64,000 nucleotides of DNA from Solirubrobacteraceae bacterium (lineage in GTDB: Bacteria > Actinomycetota > Thermoleophilia > Solirubrobacterales > Solirubrobacteraceae), in NCBI GenBank assembly GCA_029263125.1, contig JAJCYD010000038.1, forward strand, positions 1 to 64,000. Reading direction: 5' to 3'. Position 1 is the first letter of the stretch; every line of letters starts with the position of its first letter. The notes beneath the pieces were generated by a model. That model was not told the origin of the DNA. It searched no databases and saw nothing but the letters and a program-made list of their open reading frames with translations. Below are positions 1-7,363 of this stretch, one piece after another. Made by a program: the position numbers and the translations under genes.

Positions 1-2
1 GA

Positions 3-75
3 TGGCGAGACCCGGACTCGAACCGGGGACACCACGATTTTCAGTCGTGTGCTCTACCAACTGAGCTATCTCGCC
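3..75 (-). tRNA. tRNA-Phe (GAA anticodon)
   Basis: The minus strand folds as a 73-nt cloverleaf. Acceptor strands GGCGAGA and TCTCGCC pair, the discriminator is A, the D-loop region reads AGCTCAGTTGGTAGAGC, the anticodon loop is CTGAAAA (anticodon GAA) and the T-arm carries GGTTCGAGTCC. The 3' CCA is not encoded. It lies downstream of the M23 peptidase gene on the same strand, separated from it by a strong hairpin. Confidence 0.97.
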
Positions 76-144
76 GCGGGCGCGGAGGATACCGCTGCCC
101 CGCGCGCCGGTTCAGCGCGCCCGCCCGGCTCGCACGGCGCCGCA

Positions 145-201
145 CCGGGGGGTGTGTCGAATACGTCTCGCCAGGCGCGAGATATTCGACACACCCCCCG
201 G
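145..201. repeat. Dispersed hairpin repeat, copy 1
   Basis: This is a perfect 19-bp inverted repeat (145-163 and 183-201) with core GGGGTGTGTCGAATA, plus a second inner 6-bp stem TCTCGC/GCGAGA in the loop. It starts 13 nt beyond the M23 stop codon and precedes the tRNA gene. Related copies lie at 13601-13655 and 55521-55576. There is no T-run, so it is a U-less terminator, a REP-like repeat, or both. Confidence 0.85.
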
Positions 202-213
202 TCGGGCGGGCCG

Positions 214-1170
214 CTACCCGGTAGCCCAGGCCAGCAGCTCGGGCAGCGGGTCGATCGGATAGCCGCCCCCCACGCGCCAGCCCACGTTCCAGATCTCGAC
301 GTGCAGGTGCGGGCCGCTGGCCGTGCCGGTCTCGCCGACCTGGCACAGGGGCGTGCCCGCGGCCACCAGCTCCCCCTCGACCACCGTCGTCGAGCGGCGG
401 ATGCAGTGCGCGAAGAAGTAGTCGCGGCCATCGATCGCGTCGAGCACGACGTACTCGCCGGCCGCACTGGCCTGGTAGCCGACAGCAGACACGCGGCCCG
501 GATACGGCGCGACGACCGGCGTGCCTGCCGCAGCGCTGATGTCCTGGCCCTCGTGGATGTGACCGGGGCGTCCCGCGCCAAAGCGGCCGTCGGCTGCGCC
601 GAACGAGAAGGTGCCGGCGACGGGAAACACGCCCGCGCCGCCCGGAGATGGAGCCGGGGCGGGGAGGGCGGACGACGTCGCACCGCGCGCCTTCTTGCGA
701 CCGCGCACGACGATCCGAGTGCGCCCCGGTGTGCGAGCGCTGCGGCGAAGCACTCGCCCGCGCGGGTCCTTGACGTGCAGTCGCACGAGGTAGCGCCCGG
801 CGCGCACCGGCACGTTCGCCGGCCATTGCGCCGTCACCAGGTGCCCGGTCCGAACCAGACCGGCGTCGATCCGCGCCACCGCGACGTTGCGCGGGGCGCG
901 CAGCACGACGATGCGCGCGGCGACCGCCCGAACCCCGCGCTGGCGCACGCGAAAGCGCAGCCGGGGCGCAGCGTCGCCGGCGGTGAGCGCACGCGGCGAC
1001 ACCTTCAGCTGGCTGGCGACCGGCCGGGCGTCGGGCTTCGGCGCGCCGGACTCAAACGCCGTCCCGCCGGTCTTCGAGCCCTTCGCGGCCTCACCGTCAG
1101 CCGGCGCGACCGTGCCCAGCGCGAGCAGCGAGAGGAGCGCAACCGACCCGACGAATCCACTCAAGCGCAC
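214..1170 (-). CDS. Secreted M23-family peptidase (LytM-type peptidoglycan hydrolase)
   Basis: A 318-residue protein with an N-terminal hydrophobic signal peptide (about residues 5-25, ending near VAPADGEA). The middle is beta-rich and R/V-rich, and the C-terminal M23 domain runs from about residue 205 to the end. Zinc-site motifs are present: HEGQDI (H-x3-D) and the C-terminal HLHVEIW. M23 enzymes cleave peptide crosslinks in peptidoglycan outside the membrane, although some are non-enzymatic activators. The start is GTG. It stands alone between the helicase gene and a terminator-like hairpin. The exact substrate cannot be read from sequence. Confidence 0.9.
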   Translation of the reverse strand: MRLSGFVGSVALLSLLALGTVAPADGEAAKGSKTGGTAFESGAPKPDARPVASQLKVSPRALTAGDAAPRLRFRVRQRGVRAVAARIVVLRAPRNVAVARIDAGLVRTGHLVTAQWPANVPVRAGRYLVRLHVKDPRGRVLRRSARTPGRTRIVVRGRKKARGATSSALPAPAPSPGGAGVFPVAGTFSFGAADGRFGAGRPGHIHEGQDISAAAGTPVVAPYPGRVSAVGYQASAAGEYVVLDAIDGRDYFFAHCIRRSTTVVEGELVAAGTPLCQVGETGTASGPHLHVEIWNVGWRVGGGYPIDPLPELLAWATG

Positions 1171-1227
1171 GACGACCAGGGTCAGCGATCAGCGAAATCC
1201 CTGCAAGCGCTGCATGCAATCGCCCCG

Positions 1228-3495
1228 TCAGCGCTCAAGCATCCGCGCCATCACCTCGAGCGCCCCCGCCTTGTGCAGTGGCTCGTTGAGGTTGCCGCAC
1301 TTCGGCGACTGCACGCACGACGGGCACCCCAGCTCGCACGGGCATTCAGCGATCAGACGGTGCGCGTCGGCGACGAGCGTCTCGAAGCATGAAAAGCCCT
1401 GGCGGGTGATGCCGACGCCGCCGGGGTGACCGTCGTAGATGAAGATCGTCGGCCCGCCCGTCTGTGGGTGGGCGTTGGTCGACAGGCCGCCGATGTCCCA
1501 GCGGTCGCACATCGCCAGCAGCGGCAGCACCGCGATCTGTGCGTGCTCGGCCGCGTGGATCGACCCGAGCAGCACCTCCAGCGGGAAGTCGTCGGCCAGC
1601 AGGTCGCCATCCAGCTCGTACCACAGCGCCTGCGTCTGGAACGTCGTCTCGGGGAGGTCGAGGCCCTGCAGGTCGACGATCTCGTGGCTGGGAAGCTTCT
1701 TGCGCTGGTAGGCGAGCACCTGGTCGGTCACGTTCACCCGCCCGAAGGAAAGCGTCACGCCCATCGTCGACCGCCGTTCCAGCAGCGCCTCGATGTCGGT
1801 CATCGTCTCCTTCTTGGGCTGCGTGTAGAAGTCGCCTCCAAACGGCTCGACGAGCGCGCGGCGCGCGTCGAGGTCCAGCTCGCGCACGAGGTACGGGCGC
1901 GCCTGATGTAAGTACACCGCCCCGTCGTGGACGGTCATGTGCGAACGCCCGGAGTCCACGGTGCCCAGCAGCTCGCCGCTGACGATGTCGACGATCGCCA
2001 CCGAGTCCGGCGACGCCGAGCGCAGCGAGACGCGCGCCGCGGGGTAGTCCTCGGCGTGGCGCAGCACGTAGCCGTCGTCGCGGCGAACGAGCTCGCCCTC
2101 GGCCTCAAGTGCCTGCGCGTGCGCCTCCCACCGCGGCCCGAGCGTCGCCGAGTCAGCAGCGCTCAGCGGTCCCTCGTGGGCGGCGCACAGCAGATGCGCG
2201 AGGTGGATCGGCTCGTTCTCGTACTCGAGGATCGCGGCTTCCACCGGACGGTCGAGGAACTCGTCGGGGTGGCGGCAGAAGAACTGGTCCAGCGCGTCCT
2301 CGCCGGCGACGTACAGCGCCAGCCCGCGCCCGCGCCGGCCAGCGCGACCCCACATCTGGCGCAGCGAGGCGACCGTGCCCGGGAAGGTCACGACGACCGC
2401 CGCATCCAGCGCGCCGATGTCGATCCCGAGCTCCAGCGCATTCGTCGTGATGACCGCCAGCAGCTCGCTGCGCATGAGCTTGTCCTCGAGGTCACGGCGC
2501 TGCTGGGGCGTGTAGCCGGCGCGATAGGGAACCACGAGATCTGCCAACGCCGGGTCGGCCAACGCGACCAGCCGCGCCACGAGCTCGACGGCCTTGCGCG
2601 ACTTGATGAAGCAGATCGTGCGCGCCCCGCTGCGGGCCAGCGACGTGATGATCTCGGCCGCCTCGCCCAAAGCCGACGCGCGCGTGCCCAGCGCGGGATC
2701 GGTCAGCGGCGGGTTCCACATCGCGATCTGGCGGCGCGCTCCCGGCGAGCCGTCGCGGTCCACGAGCGCGATCTCCTCCAGGCCGGTCAGGCGCTCGGCC
2801 AGCTCGACGGGGTTGGCGATCGTCGCGCTGGCCAGCAGGAAGCGCGGGTCGGTCCCGTAGGCGTTGGCGATCCGCCGCAGACGACGCAGGACGTTGGCCA
2901 CATGCGAGCCGAAGACGCCGCGGTAGACGTGCGCCTCGTCGACGACGACGACCGCGAGGTTTGAGAAGAAGTCCCCCCACGCGCGGTGGTTGGGGAGGAT
3001 GCCCATGTGCAGCATGTCCGGGTTGGTGAGGACGAGGTTCGCGCGCCGGCGGATCTGCGTGCGCTGCTCGCGCGCGGTGTCGCCGTCGTAGATCGCCGGG
3101 CGCACCTGCTTGGACAGGCCGAGCGCGTTGATCGCGCGAGCCTGGTCCTGCGCCAACGCCTTCGTCGGATACAGGTACAGCGCGCGCGCCTTGGCGTCGC
3201 GGCAGAGGACGTCGAGCGTGGGCAGGTTGAAGCACAGCGACTTGCCCGACGCGGTGCCGGTCGTGACGATCGTCGGCCCGTCCCACGCGGCCTGCAGCGC
3301 CTCGGCCTGGTGGCTGTAAAGCGTCGTGATTCCGGCGTCGAGCAGCGCGGCCACGAGCAGCGGGTGCAGCGTGTCGGGCAGTGGCACCACAACGGCCTCG
3401 CGCGCGCCCTCGAACGCCTCGCGCACGAGCCGCTCGTCAGACCGGCCGGCGTCCAGCAGCGCGCTCCATGGCTGGATGTCGGGGGTCACGGACAC
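1228..3495 (-). CDS. SF2 DEAH-box helicase with DUF1998 domain (MrfA/YprA type)
   Basis: Superfamily 2 helicase of about 755 residues. Visible features are a Q-like segment, Walker A GTASGKS (about residue 80), DEAH, SAT-like LLASATIAN, a helicase C domain with GRAGRRGRG, and a C-terminal DUF1998 region with the cysteine cluster CECELGCPSCVQSPKCGN, expected to bind zinc or Fe-S. MrfA homologues repair mitomycin-type DNA damage with the exonuclease MrfB; no mrfB neighbour is seen. The reading frame stays open upstream to 3627. I chose GTG at 3495 (or 3489) because the upstream part is low-complexity and overlaps the divergent ECF42-type promoter. Confidence 0.9.
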   Translation of the reverse strand: MSVTPDIQPWSALLDAGRSDERLVREAFEGAREAVVVPLPDTLHPLLVAALLDAGITTLYSHQAEALQAAWDGPTIVTTGTASGKSLCFNLPTLDVLCRDAKARALYLYPTKALAQDQARAINALGLSKQVRPAIYDGDTAREQRTQIRRRANLVLTNPDMLHMGILPNHRAWGDFFSNLAVVVVDEAHVYRGVFGSHVANVLRRLRRIANAYGTDPRFLLASATIANPVELAERLTGLEEIALVDRDGSPGARRQIAMWNPPLTDPALGTRASALGEAAEIITSLARSGARTICFIKSRKAVELVARLVALADPALADLVVPYRAGYTPQQRRDLEDKLMRSELLAVITTNALELGIDIGALDAAVVVTFPGTVASLRQMWGRAGRRGRGLALYVAGEDALDQFFCRHPDEFLDRPVEAAILEYENEPIHLAHLLCAAHEGPLSAADSATLGPRWEAHAQALEAEGELVRRDDGYVLRHAEDYPAARVSLRSASPDSVAIVDIVSGELLGTVDSGRSHMTVHDGAVYLHQARPYLVRELDLDARRALVEPFGGDFYTQPKKETMTDIEALLERRSTMGVTLSFGRVNVTDQVLAYQRKKLPSHEIVDLQGLDLPETTFQTQALWYELDGDLLADDFPLEVLLGSIHAAEHAQIAVLPLLAMCDRWDIGGLSTNAHPQTGGPTIFIYDGHPGGVGITRQGFSCFETLVADAHRLIAECPCELGCPSCVQSPKCGNLNEPLHKAGALEVMARMLER

Positions 3496-3580
3496 GGCGC
3501 GACAGATCCTACGAGCGGCCCCCGACGCCGGCAGTGCGAATCGCGCGGAGTTTCCGGCGGCGAAACTTCTTTGGGCAGCG

Positions 3581-3607
3581 TGTCGATTTCGCTCGGCCTC
3601 GTTCGAC
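3581..3607 (+). promoter_or_regulatory. Candidate ECF42-type promoter
   Basis: TGTCGA (3581-3586) followed after 17 nt by CGAC (3604-3607) matches the -35 TGTCGA / -10 CG(A/T)C pattern recalled for ECF42 sigma factors. It lies 40 nt upstream of the DGPF-ECF42 operon. The same bases form an inverted repeat CGTGTCGA/TCGACACG (3579-3586/3603-3610). A GAGGAG ribosome-binding site (3635-3640) follows. Confidence 0.6.
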
Positions 3608-3646
3608 ACGGGGGTACAACCCACCAATCACCACGAGGAGGCAGCA

Positions 3647-4060
3647 ATGCGTTTCATGGTTCTGGTCCCCGGCAGCCCCGAGTCCGAGGCGGGCGAGATG
3701 CCCAGCACGGAGCTCTTGGGCGCGATGAACGCCTACAACGAGGAGCTCGTCACGGCGGGCGTCATGCTCGCGGGCGAGGGTCTGCACCCGACCTCCAAGG
3801 GCGCCAAGGTCCGCTTCGACGGCGGCGAGCGCACGGTCATCGACGGGCCGTTCACCGAGGCCAAGGAGCTCATCGCCGGCTACTGGGTGTGGGAGGTCGC
3901 GTCGCGTGACGAGGCGATCGAGTGGCTCAAGCGCGCGCCGTTTGACGGCGGCACCGAGATCGAGCTGCGCCAGATCTTCGAGGCCGAGGACTTCGGCGAC
4001 GAGCTCACCCCCGAGCTGCGCGAGGCCGAGGAGCGGATGCGCCAGCAGATCGCCGAGTAG
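3647..4060 (+). CDS. YCII-related DGPF-domain protein
   Basis: A 137-residue protein opening MRFMVLVPGSPESE with the family hallmark DGPFTEAKE near residue 68 and YWVWEV after it. DGPF proteins are small dimeric alpha/beta-barrel proteins encoded next to ECF42 sigma factors. Their biochemical role is unsettled. The ATG is preceded by GAGGAGG about 6 nt upstream. Its TAG stop overlaps the GTG start of the sigma factor by one base (TAGTG), so the two are probably translationally coupled and co-regulated from the promoter at 3581. Confidence 0.92.
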   Translation: MRFMVLVPGSPESEAGEMPSTELLGAMNAYNEELVTAGVMLAGEGLHPTSKGAKVRFDGGERTVIDGPFTEAKELIAGYWVWEVASRDEAIEWLKRAPFDGGTEIELRQIFEAEDFGDELTPELREAEERMRQQIAE

Positions 4061-5319
4061 TGGGGGCCTCGGCCACGCATCGCGCGATCGACGCCGTCTG
4101 GCGGATCGAGTCGGCCCGGCTGATCGCCGGGTTGACTCGGATCGTCGGCGACGTGTCGGTCGCGGAGGATCTCGCCCAGGACGCGCTGGTCGCCGCGCTG
4201 GAGCAGTGGCCCGAGTCGGGCATTCCGGACGTCCCGGCGGCCTGGCTGATGTCCACCGCCAAGCGCCGGGGCATCGACGCGCTGCGCCGGCGGGTCACGC
4301 TGCAGCGCAAGCGCGAGCTCATCGGGCGCGACCTGCAGACGTTGCAGCAGCTCGACCAGCCCGATCTCGCAGCGCAGGTCGACGAGGTGCGCGACGACAT
4401 CTTGCGCCTCGTCTTCATGACCTGTCACCCGTTGTTGTCCGCGCAGGCGCGGGTCGCCCTCACCCTGCGCTTGCTCGGCGGACTGTCGACGCCCGAGATC
4501 GCCCGCGCGTACCTCGTCTCGGAGGGCACCGTCGCGCAGCGCATCGTCCGTGCCAAGCGCACGCTCTCCGAAGCCCACGTGCCCTTCGAGGTCCCCGGTC
4601 GCGGCGAGCTGGCCGATCGCCAGTCGGCCGTGCTGGAGGTGATCTACCTCGTCTTCAACGAGGGCTACGCCGCCACGGCGGGCGAGCGTTGGACCCGGCC
4701 CGCGTTGTGCGAGGACGCGCTGCGCCTGGCGCGCATCCTGGCCGGGCTCATGCCGCGCGAGCCGGAGGTTCACGGCCTGCTGGCCCTACTGGAGCTGCAG
4801 GCCTCGCGGCTGCGGGCGCGGGTGGGGCCGTGCGGCGAGCCGGTGCTGCTCGCCGATCAGGACCGCGCGCGCTGGGACCACCTGCTCGTGCAGCGAGGAC
4901 TGGCCGGCCTGCGGCGCGCCGAGCAGCTCAGCCGCGCGCTGGGTCCCTACACGCTGCAGGCCGCGATCGCCGCCTGCCACGCGCGCGCCCGCAGCGTCGA
5001 GGAGACCGACTGGCAGCGGATCGTCGCGCTGTACGACGGCTTGGCGGCGCTGACCGGATCCCCCGTCGTCGAGCTCAACCGCGCTGTGGCGGTGACGATG
5101 GCGTTCGGGCCGCAGGCCGGGCTCGAGCTCGTCGACGCGCTGGCCGGCGATCCCGCGCTGCGCGGCTACCACCTGCTGCCCAGCGTGCGCGGCGACCTCC
5201 TCGTCCGCCTGGGGCGCCTGGAGGAGGCGCGCGAGGACTTCGTACGCGCGGCCGGCCTATGCGACAACGAGCAGGAGTGCGAGCTGCTGCGGTCGCGCGC
5301 CGCGGCCTGCGGCACCTGA
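4060..5319 (+). CDS. ECF42-type RNA polymerase sigma factor with C-terminal extension
   Basis: A 419-residue sigma-70 family protein. Sigma2 lies at about residues 10-80 (VAEDLAQDALVAALEQWP) and sigma4 at about 110-165 (ARVALTLRLLGGLSTPEIAR, EGTVAQRI). A long C-terminal extension (about 175-415) carries VIYLVFNEGY, the DUF6596/TPR-like part that defines ECF42 and is thought to replace an anti-sigma factor. It starts with GTG inside the stop codon of the DGPF gene. The regulon is unknown; autoregulation is suggested by the matching promoter motif. Confidence 0.92.
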   Translation: MGASATHRAIDAVWRIESARLIAGLTRIVGDVSVAEDLAQDALVAALEQWPESGIPDVPAAWLMSTAKRRGIDALRRRVTLQRKRELIGRDLQTLQQLDQPDLAAQVDEVRDDILRLVFMTCHPLLSAQARVALTLRLLGGLSTPEIARAYLVSEGTVAQRIVRAKRTLSEAHVPFEVPGRGELADRQSAVLEVIYLVFNEGYAATAGERWTRPALCEDALRLARILAGLMPREPEVHGLLALLELQASRLRARVGPCGEPVLLADQDRARWDHLLVQRGLAGLRRAEQLSRALGPYTLQAAIAACHARARSVEETDWQRIVALYDGLAALTGSPVVELNRAVAVTMAFGPQAGLELVDALAGDPALRGYHLLPSVRGDLLVRLGRLEEAREDFVRAAGLCDNEQECELLRSRAAACGT

Positions 5320-5388
5320 CGCGCGACGGGGGCAGTACTCCGGCGCCGGCCCGCGGCCACCCAGACGGCTTGCGATAGTACGAGCGCC

Positions 5389-6270
5389 TTGAGCCTGCGC
5401 AGCTTCCATCATTCGGAGTTTCCGGCCGATCGTCTGCGCGCCGAGCGCGAGGAGTCGATCTCGGTCTGCGTGCCCGCTCGCGAGGAGGCCGCGACGATCG
5501 CCGGGGTCGTCACGCCGCTGATCGCGCTACGCGAGGCGGGAGTCATCGACCAGGTCGTCGTCGTCGATGCGGACTCGGCCGACGGCACGGCGGCGATCGC
5601 GGCGCGGCTCGGAGCGGAGGTCCACAGTCAGGTCGAGCTCGTGCCCGACTGCGGGCCCGTGATCGGCAAGGGCGACGCGATGTGGCGCGCGCTGACGGTC
5701 CTGACCGGCGACCTCGTCTGCTTCGTCGACGCCGACAGCGACGACTTCGGCGAGCACTTCGCCTGCGGACTGCTCGGTCCGCTGGTGTGCGAGCCCGGCG
5801 TGCAGTTCGTCAAGGGCCACTACCGGCGCCCGTTTCGCGGCGACGACGGCGGGACGGCACCCGCCGGCGGCGGGCGGGTCACCGAGCTGACCGCGCGGCC
5901 GCTGCTGGCCGCGTTCTATCCCGAGCTGGCGGGCCTGCGCCAGCCGCTGGCCGGGGAGATCGCCGCGCGCCGCGACCTGCTGGAGCGCAGCGCGTTCTGC
6001 ACCGGCTATGCGGTCGAGATGGGCCTGCTGCTCGACGTCTACGCCGACGTCGGGCTGGCGGCGATGGCGCAGGTCGACCTCGACGTGCGCCAGAACCGCC
6101 ACCAGCCGATCGAGGCTCTCGCGCCGATGGCCGCCGCGGTCCTGGCAGCGGTCGTGTCCCGCCTGCGACGCGAGGAGCGGCTCGCCGGCGCGGCTCCGAC
6201 CGCAGTCGTCGACGAGGTGCTTGAACGCCCGCCGCTCGTGCAGCTGCGAGCGCTGCGCGGTCCGGCCTGA
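5389..6270 (+). CDS. gpgS: Glucosyl-3-phosphoglycerate synthase
   Basis: A GT-A (GT81-like) glycosyltransferase of 293 residues. Motifs are ISVCVPAREEAATI, VVVDADSADGT, the metal-binding CFVDADSDDFG, FVKGHYRRPF, GRVTELTARPLL and QPLAGE, all typical of GpgS. It transfers glucose from an NDP-glucose to 3-phosphoglycerate to make glucosyl-3-phosphoglycerate, the precursor of glucosylglycerate (a compatible solute, and a methylglucose lipopolysaccharide primer in mycobacteria). The start is TTG. A phosphatase gene follows 5 nt later, forming a two-step operon. Confidence 0.93.
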   Translation: MSLRSFHHSEFPADRLRAEREESISVCVPAREEAATIAGVVTPLIALREAGVIDQVVVVDADSADGTAAIAARLGAEVHSQVELVPDCGPVIGKGDAMWRALTVLTGDLVCFVDADSDDFGEHFACGLLGPLVCEPGVQFVKGHYRRPFRGDDGGTAPAGGGRVTELTARPLLAAFYPELAGLRQPLAGEIAARRDLLERSAFCTGYAVEMGLLLDVYADVGLAAMAQVDLDVRQNRHQPIEALAPMAAAVLAAVVSRLRREERLAGAAPTAVVDEVLERPPLVQLRALRGPA

Positions 6271-6275
6271 GCGCC

Positions 6276-7112
6276 GTGCGCGAGGATGTCGCCGTGCGCG
6301 CGCTGTACGTCGATCTCGACTCGACCCTGCTGGGGCCCGATGGCGCGCTGCTGCGCGGCGGCGACAAGCAGTTCTCGCTGCTCGGGGTGCGCGCGCTGGA
6401 GGCCTGCCACCGCGCCGAGGTCGAGGTCGTGCCGATGACCGGACGGCGCAAGGCCACGGTCGCCGAGTTCGCGCGCCTGTTCAGCCTGCGCGCGTACATC
6501 TACGAGGCCGGGTCGTGCCTCGTGCTCGACGGCGAGGAGCTGTGGCTGACCGGCGACCTGCTGCCCGGGGAGCAGGGAACGATCCACGACCAGATCGAGG
6601 CCTCGGGCGCGCCCGCGATGCTGCTCGAGCACTACGCGGGGCGCTTGGAGTACCACGACCCCTGGCATGACGGCCGCGAGGTGTCGCATCTCTTTCGCGG
6701 TCTCGTCGACGCGCGGGAGGCCGACGACGTGCTCGCGCGGACCGGGCACGGCGCGCTGCGACTCGTCGACAACGGCGGCGTGCACCGGCGCTCCCCGGAC
6801 CTTGTGGGCCTCGAGCAGGTGCGCGCCTACCACCTCGTCCCGCGCGGGGCGTCGAAGGCCAGCGCCGTGGCGCGGCACATGCGCGCGCGGATGATCACCC
6901 CTGAGGAGGCGATCGCCGTCGGCGACTCGCGCGAGGATCTGGAGACCGCCACCCATGTGGGGGCGTTCTGGTTCGTCGCCAACGCGCTGGAGCGCGACCC
7001 GACGCTGCGCGAGGCGATCACCGGACGCTCGAACGTGCACGTCGCCGAGGGCACGCACGGCGCGGGCGTCTACGAGGCCGTCGTCACGACGCTCGCGCGC
7101 CGCGACTGCTGA
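6276..7112 (+). CDS. HAD-family phosphatase, probable glucosyl/mannosyl-3-phosphoglycerate phosphatase
   Basis: A 278-residue Cof/IIB-type HAD enzyme. Motif I is YVDLDSTLLG (nucleophile Asp), motif II-like is PMTGRRKATV, and motif IV is AVGDSREDLE. Coupling to gpgS makes removal of phosphate from glucosyl-3-phosphoglycerate the likely reaction, as in MpgP enzymes. The best-known mycobacterial GpgP is of the unrelated histidine-phosphatase family, so this is the other solution to the same step. GTG starts are possible at 6276 or 6294 (directly before RALYVDLD). Confidence 0.82.
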   Translation: MREDVAVRALYVDLDSTLLGPDGALLRGGDKQFSLLGVRALEACHRAEVEVVPMTGRRKATVAEFARLFSLRAYIYEAGSCLVLDGEELWLTGDLLPGEQGTIHDQIEASGAPAMLLEHYAGRLEYHDPWHDGREVSHLFRGLVDAREADDVLARTGHGALRLVDNGGVHRRSPDLVGLEQVRAYHLVPRGASKASAVARHMRARMITPEEAIAVGDSREDLETATHVGAFWFVANALERDPTLREAITGRSNVHVAEGTHGAGVYEAVVTTLARRDC

Positions 7113-7363
7113 GTCAGCGGGAGGCTATCGGCGACTTCGGGGTGCTCGTCCTCCGGCGCGCGGGCGACGACCTCCTCGGCGGCGGGCCCAACGGCGACCA
7201 CCCCGAGGGAGAAGGCGGCGAGGGCAGCCTTCAGGGGCGCGGCGGCGCCGGCATGCTCTTGGACCGCAAGCACCGCAAGGACCGCAAGGACCGCATCCGC
7301 CGCCGCGAAGACGTTCGCCGCGGCGCCACCCGCCGGTAGTAGCGCGCGCGGCTGCTGATTCAC
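7070..7363 (-). CDS. Hypothetical Ala-rich small protein (doubtful)
   Basis: A 97-residue frame rich in Ala and Val with one hydrophobic stretch (VLAVLAVLAV). It is not recognised. The point in favour is that its GTG start overlaps the TGA of the ice-binding gene (GTGA). Against it are the overlap with 43 nt of the phosphatase gene on the other strand, low complexity, and the hydrophobic stretch arising from a 9-bp tandem repeat. It could be chance in GC-rich DNA. Confidence 0.25.
   Translation of the reverse strand: MNQQPRALLPAGGAAANVFAAADAVLAVLAVLAVQEHAGAAAPLKAALAAFSLGVVAVGPAAEEVVARAPEDEHPEVADSLPLTQQSRRASVVTTAS
7262..7297. repeat. 9-bp tandem repeat (4 units)
   Basis: Four units of GACCGCAAG or near copies run head to tail between the phosphatase gene and the ice-binding gene. 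This is a simple slipped-strand repeat; no function is visible. Confidence 0.7.

Noticed and set aside
7262-7297. Tandem repeat as a possible CRISPR
   Set aside because: The units are 9 bp and directly adjacent, with no spacers. It is a simple tandem repeat.
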